The translations under genes were made by a program, and so were the position numbers. Below are positions 23,713 to 33,023 of a stretch of 38,207 nt of DNA, in pieces (positions within the stretch are counted from its first letter, which is position 1; the number at the start of each line of letters is the position of its first letter). Source of the DNA: CAYJAD01 sp964371195 (GTDB taxonomy: Bacteria; Desulfobacterota; Desulfovibrionia; Desulfovibrionales; Desulfovibrionaceae); contig CAYJLD010000015.1 in assembly GCA_964371195.1 (NCBI GenBank), positions 1-38,207 of the forward strand, in the 5' to 3' direction. Under the pieces are notes generated by a model, which saw only the letters and a program-made list of their open reading frames with translations, made no database searches and had not been told where the DNA came from.

Positions 23713-26700
23713 ATGATGTTAAAAAAAATCCTTGCCGATTGTCGGTTTCATATTACGGCATTTGTATTATTGTTTGTACTAATGCCAAGTATTAATAGCT
23801 TAGCCGCAACTTGGCAATGGCAAAGTACCGGTGCTAGCGAACGCATAACTATTAACTTGGATGAAAATCAAGCTCCATTTAAAGCGAAACGAGATGGTAC
23901 TCATTCAGTTTTTATACCTATAAACGTACCCACACTAAGCTTAAATGGCTCTGGACCAGGTGTAGAAAATCTTACTGCTCAATTGGGTGTTAGTGCTGGT
24001 GGTATAAGTTTACAATTACAAAATTCGGCCTTTGGTTATTTTGTACGTCAACCTTCTCCAAAGCAAATTATTATTGATATTTTTTCAGATCCATTAGGTG
24101 CACGGTGGCAAGCAGATGGAAAACTTGCTCCTGCTGGTACCAAGGGTGTAACCGCAAAAGAAGCCAATATAACCCCCATCGAAGCTAAACAGCCACAAGT
24201 ACAGCCAAGTACAGATAACCTACCTTCAAATCCTGCTTCACCAGCTATTGCACCTGCTGCTAGTATGCCACCTGAAAATGCACAGCAATCTAGCTCTTCG
24301 CCCAGTGAAACGCAAAGCATGCCAATGGATAATAGCATACTTCCAGCATCACAGCCTTTTTCTATGCCGCCAGAAGTGGCTCCTAAAGATAATGATCATG
24401 ATGAACAAAGTACAACTCAATTACCATTGCAAGATGCCAATGGTAATTTAAGTAATGAAGATAGTGTTGAAACTCCAACTCCAAAGCAAGATTCTTCTAT
24501 ATCGTCGCCTATGGCAGCTGATGCAACATCAGACTTAGCTCAAGACAATGAAGCCCCACCTTTAAGATTAGTGGCAGCAGCAGATACTAATGCATTAAAC
24601 GATACTGCTGGTGCAAAGCCTAGTACCTTAAACCAATCTTTAGAGCTTAGTATTGAACCTAGTTCCGGTTCTAATCAGGCTAGGGGTAGGGCTTTAGGTG
24701 CGCAAGAAGTGGTAGGGGGTATTAATAAAGGTGGTCCAGAAAGTTGGCCTGAAGATGCTGGTATTAATACATCACTACCTACTGGTTCTAGTGTTATACA
24801 GTCTGTAAATAAAGAAACTATCACAATGCAAGACTCTAATGTAGCACCTAGTGCTGAGGGGGTAAAGCCCACAGAGCAGAGTGCCACTGTGCCTGCGCAA
24901 GCACCTAATTCAAGTCCAACTCCTCAAGTTAACCCCGACATGGCCAGCCCCGATACTCTTAGTTCTGATACGCCTAGCCCCGATACGCCTAGTCCTGAAG
25001 GTGTGCGCCAAAGCGTTAATACAGAAGGTAGGCCAGAAATTACTACACCTGAAGAAGAGCCAAGGCCGGTAATATATATGGATGAAGAGGGTAATGTAGT
25101 AGAAAAGCCACCAGTACCTGAGGAATTGTTTGCACAGGCCGAAAAGCTTATTTTTGAATCAAAATATACTGAAGCTGTGCCCATATTAGAGCAATTAAGG
25201 GCCATGCCTAATCTTAGCCGTGAAATGCGCGAACAGGTTTTATATAATCTTAGTGATGCCTTGTTTACTATTTATGAAGGCAAGGCGCTGGAAGGTTTTG
25301 AGCCCATTAGTAATGCTACCAATGAGGCTATGAATGTTAATTTGCGCTCAACTCGAGTGCCTGATGCTTTATATCGTTTAGGGCTTATCAATCTAGGAGT
25401 GGGAAATTTTGCTGAAGCCGAAGGGTATTTTAAGGCTTTAAAGCGTCGCTATTCATATGATATTAATATTCCAGCAGCTTTTTATCAACTTGGTAAAGCC
25501 CAAATGGAAAAAGGACTTTATACTGAGGCAGAAAAGAATTTTCGTATGGTTATTAATGAATATCCAGATGCATCGGCCCTTGATGAGTCGACCACTTCCT
25601 TGGTTAAAGCTTTAGTAAAATTAAAAGATTTTCAAGAAGCCCAAGTATACGCTGACTTTGCTGCCAAACGTTGGGCAAGGTTTTATGTGGAAGATCCAGA
25701 CTATCTTAATTATTTAGCAGAAATGGATTATGGGCTAGGAAATAAAGAAGGTGCCCTTGCTCGCTATTGGCTATTATACAACCTTGATCCCCAAAATGAG
25801 AGAAGTTCAACTGTACTTGCTAAAATTGGTGATTTATATTTTGAAACTGGACGGCCTAAGGCTGCATTAGAAACTTTTGCAGAAATTGAAGCACGCTTTC
25901 CAGATTCTGATGCCGCGGCTTTAGCTTATCTACGCCGTTCTGAACAGGGTATTTATGATAGTCCTATCAATATGGCGGCTATGTTTAATGTTTTTGAAAA
26001 CCCAGGTTCCCCACTTCCTCAAGTTGCTTATAAAACATTACAAAAAAAGCGTCCAGATGATAAACGTAGTATTACCAGTCAGTTGAAATATGCTTTGTGG
26101 CAGTTATGGAATAAAGAATATACTGATGCCATGGGCAGTGCTGCTGACTTTATTGATTTGCATCCTGAACATCCTGATGTTGAGCTTGCCAAAGATACAA
26201 TTATGCGCGGCTTTATGGCTGACTTAAAAAATTCCTTGGCTGAAGAAAACTATGGTCGAGTTTTGATTTTATGGAATGGTTTTCCGGTAGTGCGCGAGCG
26301 TTATGGACCTGTGGATGTCGAACTACGCAATGCTCTTGGACGTGGATTTTTGGAGCGCGGTGAAGATGAAAAAGCTATGGAAATGCTAGCTGAATTCTTA
26401 AAAACTCCTATGAATGATCGTTACAGTGAGCCAACTTTTGCTTTATACTTTAATAAATACTTAGAAAGTGGCAATTGGAATGCCATGTTAGACCTTGGAG
26501 AATTAGTCAAGGATTGGCAGATGACTCCGGTTATGCGAGGGCAACTTGACTATGCTATGGCCCTTTCTGCAGAAAATTTAGGTTTACGTGATAGAGCTCT
26601 TGTGCTCTGGAAACCTCTTTCTGAAAATAATAATTTGCAGCTTTATCAAAGAGCTTATGCTACCTATTTCTTAGCAAAGGATGCTGAGGAAAGACAGGAT

Positions 26701-27096
26701 ATTAGGGAAGCATACTCTTATAATTTGAAGACTTTGGAGCTTTTTGAGGCTTTACGCGAAGAGCGTTCGGATCGTGCAGACGCAGACCGCATTAAAGAAG
26801 CTATTAGTGCACTTATGGATATAACCGAAGTTTCTAATCGCATACCGGAAGCCCTTGAATGGGTTGAAAGGTATAATGAGTTTGCACCAGAAGGCTCACC
26901 TGAATATCCTGGTTTACGTTTTCGCGAAGCAAGGCTTTATCGTAAGCTTGGTAATAATGAACGAGCAAGACTGTTATTAGAAATTATAGTTAATGATTAT
27001 GCCGATTCACCCTTTGCGACAGCGGCTAGTACCGAGCTTAGTACCTTTGAAATGTCCAGAGATCTGCAAAATTTCCTTCCAACTCAAGGTAGTTAG
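23713..27096 (+). CDS. Large exported TPR protein with AMIN-like N-terminus
   Basis: A 1127-residue protein. The signal peptide (about 1-31, cleavage after SLA) is followed by a beta-rich domain (about 33-135) that resembles the AMIN domain (QIIIDIFSDP). Then comes a ~300-residue Pro/Ser/Gln/Asp-rich linker with a short tandem repeat, and from about residue 450 to the end a long array of TPR-like helices. It probably sits in the periplasm or outer envelope as a scaffold for a cell-wall or secretion structure. I use ATG 23713, as the longer frame starts with a poor TTG and lacks a signal there. No clear ribosome-binding site. The end overlaps the end of convergent prmA by 4 nt. Confidence 0.85.
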   Translation: MMLKKILADCRFHITAFVLLFVLMPSINSLAATWQWQSTGASERITINLDENQAPFKAKRDGTHSVFIPINVPTLSLNGSGPGVENLTAQLGVSAGGISLQLQNSAFGYFVRQPSPKQIIIDIFSDPLGARWQADGKLAPAGTKGVTAKEANITPIEAKQPQVQPSTDNLPSNPASPAIAPAASMPPENAQQSSSSPSETQSMPMDNSILPASQPFSMPPEVAPKDNDHDEQSTTQLPLQDANGNLSNEDSVETPTPKQDSSISSPMAADATSDLAQDNEAPPLRLVAAADTNALNDTAGAKPSTLNQSLELSIEPSSGSNQARGRALGAQEVVGGINKGGPESWPEDAGINTSLPTGSSVIQSVNKETITMQDSNVAPSAEGVKPTEQSATVPAQAPNSSPTPQVNPDMASPDTLSSDTPSPDTPSPEGVRQSVNTEGRPEITTPEEEPRPVIYMDEEGNVVEKPPVPEELFAQAEKLIFESKYTEAVPILEQLRAMPNLSREMREQVLYNLSDALFTIYEGKALEGFEPISNATNEAMNVNLRSTRVPDALYRLGLINLGVGNFAEAEGYFKALKRRYSYDINIPAAFYQLGKAQMEKGLYTEAEKNFRMVINEYPDASALDESTTSLVKALVKLKDFQEAQVYADFAAKRWARFYVEDPDYLNYLAEMDYGLGNKEGALARYWLLYNLDPQNERSSTVLAKIGDLYFETGRPKAALETFAEIEARFPDSDAAALAYLRRSEQGIYDSPINMAAMFNVFENPGSPLPQVAYKTLQKKRPDDKRSITSQLKYALWQLWNKEYTDAMGSAADFIDLHPEHPDVELAKDTIMRGFMADLKNSLAEENYGRVLILWNGFPVVRERYGPVDVELRNALGRGFLERGEDEKAMEMLAEFLKTPMNDRYSEPTFALYFNKYLESGNWNAMLDLGELVKDWQMTPVMRGQLDYAMALSAENLGLRDRALVLWKPLSENNNLQLYQRAYATYFLAKDAEERQDIREAYSYNLKTLELFEALREERSDRADADRIKEAISALMDITEVSNRIPEALEWVERYNEFAPEGSPEYPGLRFREARLYRKLGNNERARLLLEIIVNDYADSPFATAASTELSTFEMSRDLQNFLPTQGS
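24946..25005 (+). repeat. In-frame 15-bp tandem repeat in the TPR gene
   Basis: Four consecutive 15-nt units from 24946; units two and three are nearly identical (agttctgatacgcct, agccccgatacgcct) and the last is degenerate. It codes a run of Ser-Pro/Ser-Asp-Thr-Pro/Leu in the low-complexity linker. Being a multiple of three, copy-number change would keep the frame. Confidence 0.75.
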
Positions 27097-27974
27097 GTAA
27101 TATTTTCCCAGACTAGAGCCACCCAATCTCCATCATTAACAACCCTTGCTTGACCCAAACCAGCAGCCATGTAAGCTTTGACTACATCATCAGCTTGTAT
27201 GTTTAAGATACCGGAAAGCACCAAGCATCCACCCTTTGCCACTAATGGTACAATATCATTTGCTAAATCTTTAAGTGGTCCAGCTAAGATGTTGGCAAGC
27301 ACTAAGTCAAAGCTTTGTTCTTTAGCTAACTCAACGCTACCAAGTTTTAAATCAATACCTTGCTTTTCTTGCTTGCTATAAGTAGGAATTTGGTTGAGTA
27401 CAAGATTTTCTTTGGCATTTTCAATGGATGGTATTTCAATATCAACGCCTAAACCATATAAGCCACTTATACTACATGCAAGACTTAAAATACCTGAACC
27501 GGTACCAATATCAAGAAATTCCATTCCTTTACAAATGCATTCGCGCTCAAGTAGGTCAGAAATTACCTGTAAACAAAGGGCCGTGGTATTGTGGTGTCCA
27601 GTTCCAAAAGCAGACTTTGGCTCTATAATTATGGGTTTTCGTCCTTGAAAGTCAGTGCTATCTTTTAGCCAAGGAGGTATAACCATAAAGTGTTTGCCGC
27701 AAGATATGGGGGTAAAAAATTCTCTCCATGCTTCAGTCCAATCTTGTTCAATGATTTCATCTAGTTCAATTTGTGCATTGATTATGTATTCTTGAACAGC
27801 ACTTACCAAACTATCTATAAACTCTTGGCTTTCATTGTGTATAGTAATCAGGGTTTCGCCAGTGGGTAGGCTTTCTTCTTCCCATCCAAAGCTAACATAT
27901 AAGGCTAAAACACCCCAAAGTATTTCTACTTGGCTTTCCTCTACTTTAATCTTGCAGCGTATTAATTTTTTCAT
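27093..27974 (-). CDS. prmA: Ribosomal protein L11 methyltransferase
   Basis: A 293-residue full-length PrmA. The substrate-recognition N-domain (about 1-85) is followed by a class I SAM-dependent methyltransferase core with IIEPKSAFGTGHHNTT, SAM-binding LDIGTGSGILSLAC and catalytic-region LANILAGPL. It trimethylates N-terminal and lysine amino groups of ribosomal protein L11. I start at ATG 27974 rather than a TTG two codons upstream; the ribosome-binding region is cut by the N gap. It ends in a 4-nt tail-to-tail overlap with the TPR gene. Confidence 0.97.
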   Translation of the reverse strand: MKKLIRCKIKVEESQVEILWGVLALYVSFGWEEESLPTGETLITIHNESQEFIDSLVSAVQEYIINAQIELDEIIEQDWTEAWREFFTPISCGKHFMVIPPWLKDSTDFQGRKPIIIEPKSAFGTGHHNTTALCLQVISDLLERECICKGMEFLDIGTGSGILSLACSISGLYGLGVDIEIPSIENAKENLVLNQIPTYSKQEKQGIDLKLGSVELAKEQSFDLVLANILAGPLKDLANDIVPLVAKGGCLVLSGILNIQADDVVKAYMAAGLGQARVVNDGDWVALVWENIT

Positions 27975-27987
27975 AAACAATGCCTAC

Positions 27988-27997
27988 NNNNNNNNNN
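27988..27997. other. Assembly gap of 10 Ns
   Basis: Ten unknown bases in the divergent promoter region of prmA and the methyltransferase gene. The true distance may differ from ten, and the -10 box of the prmA promoter falls inside. Confidence 0.99.
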
Positions 27998-28022
27998 TAC
28001 AGTTTAAGCTTGACCTTGTCAA
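27994..28022 (-). promoter_or_regulatory. Likely prmA promoter, -10 lost in the gap
   Basis: On the minus strand a perfect TTGACA (28022-28017), then 17 nt, then TA followed by Ns. A palindrome cttgac-ctt-gtcaag (28009-28023) overlaps it and contains a -35-like TTGACC for the opposite direction. Confidence 0.5.
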
Positions 28023-28101
28023 GAAATGCCTAGAAAAATGCTTGCATAGCTTGCCTAAAAAAGACAGTATGAGCTTTCTATTTTGACTTGAGAGATTTAA
28101 T

Positions 28102-28812
28102 ATGACTATGAGCCTTGATGATGTTTTAGGAAAAATCCAACAAAAATTTAGTGTAGATTTTGAAGCTTTAGATATAGATCAGGAAGCTATTTATGTACTT
28201 TCTATTAATAATATGCAGAAGCATTTGGATGGTTTAATTGCTAAAAAATCTATTCATAATCCTTTAAAAGACTTACCACTTTGGTCAAAAGTCTGGCCAG
28301 CATCCTTTGTGCTTGGGCGTTTTTTACGCAAATTTGAACCTGAAGGAAAATCACTACTTGAGCTTGGTGCAGGTTGTGGCATTACAAGTATTGTTGCCAG
28401 TCGTTATGGTTTTGCATCGGTGCAAATTACAGATATTGTAGATGATGCCTTATTATTTGCTAGAGCTAATGTTTTGAAGAACGGTTTAGAAAATATAGCC
28501 ACTGTACGTAGGGTCGATATAAAGGATAGTCGTGCAAGTTTAAAGGAGTCGCGCTTTGACATTATTGCAGCTTCTGAAATCCTTTATCTTGAGGAATTAC
28601 ACCGACCTTTAATAAAGTGCATGCAAAGGCATCTTGCTAGGGATGGTAAGGCCGTACTTTGTACTGATATGGCACGCAAACGCCCGCGTTTTTTAAATCA
28701 GGCCAAGAAGCATTTTAATGTTATGGAGCAATTAATTGGGGTTAAATCTTCCAATGAAAACGGTGAAGAAGAACGCCGTGTGTTTGCTCTACATATATTG
28801 GAGCAAAAATGA
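28102..28812 (+). CDS. METTL21-like (Methyltransf_16) SAM-dependent methyltransferase
   Basis: A 236-residue class I methyltransferase. Motif I LELGAGCG at 86-92, the preceding WPASFVLGRFL (65-75) typical of the Methyltransf_16/METTL21 group, and ASEILY near residue 160, fitting the [D/E]xxY motif of that family. Eukaryotic members methylate lysines or histidines on translation factors and ribosomal proteins; bacterial members are largely uncharacterised, and the substrate here is not known. The ATG has gagag 6 nt upstream. Its stop overlaps the YcaO gene start (atga), so the two are coupled. Confidence 0.85.
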   Translation: MTMSLDDVLGKIQQKFSVDFEALDIDQEAIYVLSINNMQKHLDGLIAKKSIHNPLKDLPLWSKVWPASFVLGRFLRKFEPEGKSLLELGAGCGITSIVASRYGFASVQITDIVDDALLFARANVLKNGLENIATVRRVDIKDSRASLKESRFDIIAASEILYLEELHRPLIKCMQRHLARDGKAVLCTDMARKRPRFLNQAKKHFNVMEQLIGVKSSNENGEEERRVFALHILEQK

Positions 28813-30566
28813 TTATTCTTAATCCTTGTCCTAAATCTTATAGTCATGAACTTGATAAAGCTATATCACCTCAAGATACAGTTAGTAACGTACTAGCAAA
28901 GCTTAAAGAAGTGCAGTTGGATATACTTGCAAATACCAAACGTATTGATGTGGGGCGGCTAGGTATTCCTGTATACCTTAGTGAATGTGGACAGCATGCT
29001 AAGCAAATTATGCCTACACGAAAACAAATGGGTAAGGGCGCAAGTCCTATACAAGCAGAAGCTTCGGCACTTATGGAATTGATGGAGCGCTTTTCATTCT
29101 TTAGTTTTTGGGATGAATTGCCCCATTGTGAGACCCTGACTTGGTCAGAAGCAAAACAACGCTTTGGAGCATCAATTATACCAATTGAGCATATAATACA
29201 GTCAGTTGAAGATGACATTAGTAAGGAAGGGGCAGAGCAAATTTTGGATTTATTGCCCTGGCAATTTTTTCCCTGTACTGATTTGTCTAATATGCGTGAA
29301 ATTTGGGCGCCATTAAATTGGTTTAAGAAGTTGGGTGAGTTTAATGGCACTTCTGCTGGCAATACTGAAGAAGAATCCTTGTTACAAGGTTTAAGTGAAT
29401 TAATTGAGCGGCATGTTTGCTGTATTATTGATAGAGAGCAGAGTATTTGTAAAACTATTACTCAGTCAAGCATAACGGATCCTGTTTTGCAAGAATTATT
29501 GGCAGCTTTTCACACTCAGGGTATTAATATTATATTGAAGGATTTTTCATTGAATATGCCCATACCCACAGTGGCGGCCATTGCATGGGATGAAAGCACC
29601 TTCCCTCATAAATCTGAAATTGTATTTACAGCCGGTACTGCAAGCACTCCAGCTAAGGCAGCCATTCGCGCCGTGACCGAAGTTGCTCAATTGGCGGGCG
29701 ATTTTTGTACCTCGGCTTGTTATGAAGCTTCTGGCCTTAGTAAGTTTGAAAATTTGGCTGATATACAATGGTTACTTGATGGAGATAATATAGATTTAGC
29801 AAGCCTACCTCAAGTTGGTGCAGATGATATTTTATTGGAATTGCAAAGTGTGATTAAAGGTTTGCACGATTTAGCATATGCATCCTATGCTATTTCAACC
29901 ATGCATCCTCTTCTAAAAGTTCATAGTCATTATAGTTTTGTGCCAGGGCTTGCCTTTAGAGAAAGAGATAAAAATCAAAGCTTAGGGCTTTTTGTTGGTC
30001 GTATTTTAGCTGAGGAAGCTAGTGTTCATGAGGCAGAAGCCGGCTTTACTGTATTGGAAAAATATTATCCTAATGCGCATTTTATACCATTTTTTAAGGG
30101 GATATTGGCTTTACGCCAAGAAGATTATAAAACAGCCCATAACTTTTTTGCTCTTGCTGAGCCTTTGCAGCCAGAAAATGATGCTCGTGGTCTTGCGGCC
30201 TTTTATGCAGCCTATAGTTTGAGCCTTGATGGTAATTGGCAAGATAGCGTGGAATTTTTAGATCGTGCCATAAATTATTGTAAAGATATGAAGGAATATT
30301 GGAATTTGCGTGGGGTAGCTTATTTTAAGCTAAAAGATTATACTAAGGCGGCGCATGATTTTGAAAATGTCTTGCACCTTGATAAGGGTTCTACTATGGA
30401 CCTTGCTAATCTTGGGCTTTGTTATAAGTTCTTAGGCAATAGTGAAAAGGCCTGTCATTTTCTTGAACAGGCTTTACAAATTGACCCAAGTCTTGATTTT
30501 GCAAAAAAACATTTGGAAGAATTGAGAATGCTGACAAATTCAGCGCGACCAATAAATCAAGAGTAA
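28809..30566 (+). CDS. YcaO-domain protein with C-terminal TPR repeats
   Basis: A 585-residue protein. The YcaO domain covers about 1-395 and has the ATP-binding segments: GKGASPIQAEASALMELMERF (76-95), AGNTEEESLLQGLSELIERH (183-202) and AAIRAVTEVAQ (284-294). Residues about 402-580 are TPRs (EYWNLRGVAYFKLKDYTKAAHDF and others), an overall plan like the ~586-residue E. coli YcaO, which also carries a helical TPR-like tail. YcaO enzymes use ATP to activate backbone amides, giving azolines or thioamides, and E. coli YcaO affects RimO-dependent modification of ribosomal protein S12. The ATGA overlap with the methyltransferase gene implies a joint function; the target is unknown. Confidence 0.9.
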   Translation: MIILNPCPKSYSHELDKAISPQDTVSNVLAKLKEVQLDILANTKRIDVGRLGIPVYLSECGQHAKQIMPTRKQMGKGASPIQAEASALMELMERFSFFSFWDELPHCETLTWSEAKQRFGASIIPIEHIIQSVEDDISKEGAEQILDLLPWQFFPCTDLSNMREIWAPLNWFKKLGEFNGTSAGNTEEESLLQGLSELIERHVCCIIDREQSICKTITQSSITDPVLQELLAAFHTQGINIILKDFSLNMPIPTVAAIAWDESTFPHKSEIVFTAGTASTPAKAAIRAVTEVAQLAGDFCTSACYEASGLSKFENLADIQWLLDGDNIDLASLPQVGADDILLELQSVIKGLHDLAYASYAISTMHPLLKVHSHYSFVPGLAFRERDKNQSLGLFVGRILAEEASVHEAEAGFTVLEKYYPNAHFIPFFKGILALRQEDYKTAHNFFALAEPLQPENDARGLAAFYAAYSLSLDGNWQDSVEFLDRAINYCKDMKEYWNLRGVAYFKLKDYTKAAHDFENVLHLDKGSTMDLANLGLCYKFLGNSEKACHFLEQALQIDPSLDFAKKHLEELRMLTNSARPINQE

Positions 30567-30635
30567 CGCGATTGATTTGCGTGTCATCAGTCTGAAGAAC
30601 TTGGCTAATATAATTTTAACCTCAATGGGAGCATT

Positions 30636-32318
30636 ATGAGTAACGAACCAGATAAAATAATTTACTCTATGATTAGGGTGTCTAAGCGACATGGTCAAAA
30701 AGAAGTATTAAAGGATATTTCTTTATCTTATTTTTATGGTGCTAAAATTGGTGTACTTGGACTAAATGGGGCTGGTAAGTCATCACTTTTACGCATTTTG
30801 GCTGGAGTAGATGAGGCTTTTGATGGTAAAACCGTTCTGGCACCTGGGCATAGCATTGGATATTTAGAGCAAGAACCATTAGTTAATGAGCAGCGTACTG
30901 TGCGTGAAGTGGTGGAAGAGGGTGTACAAGATCTTGTGGACATTGCCAAAGAATATGAAGCTGTCAATGCAAAGTTTGCCGAACCTATGGAACCTGAAGA
31001 AATGGACGCTCTTATTGAAAAGCAAGGCAAATTACAAGAGCTGATGGATGATAAAGGGATATGGGACTTGGATTCACGCCTTGAAATGGCCATGGATGCT
31101 TTGCGTTGTCCTGCTGGTGATACTTCCGTTGCTGTAATTTCTGGTGGTGAGCGTCGTCGTGTCGCCCTTTGTCGATTACTTTTGCAAAATCCTGATATAT
31201 TATTACTTGATGAGCCAACCAACCACTTAGATGCTGAGTCTGTTGCATGGCTTGAGCGATTTTTATCTACCTTCCCAGGTACAGTTATAGCTGTAACTCA
31301 CGATAGGTACTTTCTTGATAATGTGGCTGGTTGGATTTTAGAGCTTGACCGCGGACGTGGTATACCTTGGAAGGGTAATTATTCCTCTTGGCTTGAGCAA
31401 AAACAAAAGCGTCTTGCCCATGAAGAAAAATCTGAGGCCCAACGTCAAAAAACCTTACAACGTGAACTTGAATGGATTAATATGTCACCTAAGGGTAGGC
31501 ATGCTAAAGGTAAGGCACGTATTAATGCTTATGAAGCTATGCTTTCACATGAAAGCGAAAAGCTTGCTCCGGACCTTGAAATATATATCCCACCAGGGCC
31601 ACGCCTTGGTAAGAGTGTTATTGAAGCTAAAGGCTTAAAGAAAAGCCTTGGCGATAAGCTATTAGTTGAAGACTTAAATTGTATTATTCCTGCTGGAGCC
31701 ATTGTGGGTATTATTGGTCCAAACGGTGCAGGTAAGACTACATTTTTTAATATGCTTGTGGGACAAGAAAAGCCTGATACTGGTGAGCTTAATATTGGTG
31801 ATACAGTACAATTTGCATATGTGGACCAAGGCCGTGAGTCTTTAACTGCTGGTAAAACTGTTTATGAATTAATCAGTGATGGAGTTGAGACCATCAAGCT
31901 TGGTAGTCGCGAAATCAATGCTCGAGCATATTGTTCACGTTTTAATTTTCAAGGTCAAGACCAACAGAAGAAAGTAGATGTGCTTTCTGGTGGTGAGCGT
32001 AATCGTTTACATCTTGCACGTATGCTTAAGTCTGGGGCTAATGTTATTTTGCTTGACGAACCCACTAACGACATTGATGTTAATACTATGCGTGCCCTTG
32101 AAGATGCACTGGATAATTTTGCTGGCTGCGTATTAGTTATTAGCCACGATCGTTGGTTTTTAGATCGTATTGCCACACATATATTAGCTTTTGAGGGTGA
32201 TTCTGGGGTGACATTTTTTGATGGAAATTACTCTGAATATGAGGCGCATCGCAAACAAGTATTGGGCAAGGATGCCGATACGCCCACAAGAATTAAATTT
32301 CGTAAACTTACTAGATAG
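30636..32318 (+). CDS. ettA: Energy-dependent translational throttle protein EttA (ABC-F)
   Basis: A 560-residue ABC-F protein with two ATPase domains: Walker A GLNGAGKSS (42-50) and GPNGAGKTT, signatures ISGGERRR and LSGGERNR, and Walker B ILLLDEPTNHLD and ILLDEPTND. The EttA-type arm region and the linker with GRHAKGKARINAYEAML are present. It binds the E-site of 70S ribosomes and gates translation by ATP/ADP level. A perfect TATAAT at 30609-30614 suggests an extra promoter in the 69-nt gap after the YcaO gene. The ribosome-binding site gggag is 5 nt before the ATG. Confidence 0.96.
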   Translation: MSNEPDKIIYSMIRVSKRHGQKEVLKDISLSYFYGAKIGVLGLNGAGKSSLLRILAGVDEAFDGKTVLAPGHSIGYLEQEPLVNEQRTVREVVEEGVQDLVDIAKEYEAVNAKFAEPMEPEEMDALIEKQGKLQELMDDKGIWDLDSRLEMAMDALRCPAGDTSVAVISGGERRRVALCRLLLQNPDILLLDEPTNHLDAESVAWLERFLSTFPGTVIAVTHDRYFLDNVAGWILELDRGRGIPWKGNYSSWLEQKQKRLAHEEKSEAQRQKTLQRELEWINMSPKGRHAKGKARINAYEAMLSHESEKLAPDLEIYIPPGPRLGKSVIEAKGLKKSLGDKLLVEDLNCIIPAGAIVGIIGPNGAGKTTFFNMLVGQEKPDTGELNIGDTVQFAYVDQGRESLTAGKTVYELISDGVETIKLGSREINARAYCSRFNFQGQDQQKKVDVLSGGERNRLHLARMLKSGANVILLDEPTNDIDVNTMRALEDALDNFAGCVLVISHDRWFLDRIATHILAFEGDSGVTFFDGNYSEYEAHRKQVLGKDADTPTRIKFRKLTR

Positions 32319-32329
32319 GAGTGATTGTT

Positions 32330-33001
32330 ATGTCTAATATTACTGAAGCCTTGTTTAAGGCTTGGAACTTTCGCCATGCATGTAAAAGCTTTGATGCTTC
32401 CGCAAAAATTTCAGATGAGGATTTTAATACTATTTTAGAAGCTGGGCGTCTTTCTCCATCGTCATTTGGTTTTGAACCTTGGCAATTCTTGGTTATACAA
32501 AATCCTGCTTTGCGCGAAGAAATAAAGACATTGGCTTGGGGTGCTCAAGGGCAACTACCTACTTGTAGCCATTTTCTTGTTATACTTGCACGTAAGCCAA
32601 AAACCATGGATCCAAGGGGTGAATATATTGTGCAAACCATCATGCGTGATACTCAGCATTTACCAGAAGATGCCATAGAGATGCGCACAAACTTCTTTGA
32701 CAATTTTATTCATAATGATTTTGGATATTTGGGTAATGATAGGGCTAGGTTTGAATGGGCTGCTCGTCAATGCTATATTGCGCTTGGGAATATGCTAACT
32801 ACTTCTGCCTTACTGGGATATGATTCTTGCCCTATTGAGGGATTTAAGAAGGAAGAGATGGAGCAACTTTTAGCAAGCAAAGACCTACTTGACCGCGAAG
32901 TTTTTGGCATTGCTTGTATGGCAGCATTTGGCAAACGCGTTGATGAGCCTCGTCCAAAAACACGTCGTACTCAAGAGCAAGTTATTAAATGGGTTAAGTA
33001 G
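32330..33001 (+). CDS. NAD(P)H-dependent nitroreductase-family protein
   Basis: A 223-residue FMN-dependent nitroreductase. The N-terminus has RHACKSFD (FMN phosphate contact), then LEAGRLSPSSFGFEPWQFLVI, and near the end EVFGIACMAAFGKR. It is related to the YdgI/NfsB group that reduces nitro compounds or quinones; the physiological substrate is unknown. The ATG at 32330 has aggag 8 nt upstream; an in-frame GTG three codons earlier overlaps that site. It lies 11 nt after ettA. Confidence 0.9.
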   Translation: MSNITEALFKAWNFRHACKSFDASAKISDEDFNTILEAGRLSPSSFGFEPWQFLVIQNPALREEIKTLAWGAQGQLPTCSHFLVILARKPKTMDPRGEYIVQTIMRDTQHLPEDAIEMRTNFFDNFIHNDFGYLGNDRARFEWAARQCYIALGNMLTTSALLGYDSCPIEGFKKEEMEQLLASKDLLDREVFGIACMAAFGKRVDEPRPKTRRTQEQVIKWVK

Positions 33002-33023
33002 TTTAAGTTATTAGGGGGTTTAT

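Noticed and set aside
27835..28086. An open frame running through the N gap
   Set aside because: It is the opposite-strand shadow of prmA continued through unknown bases and has no start or codon support.
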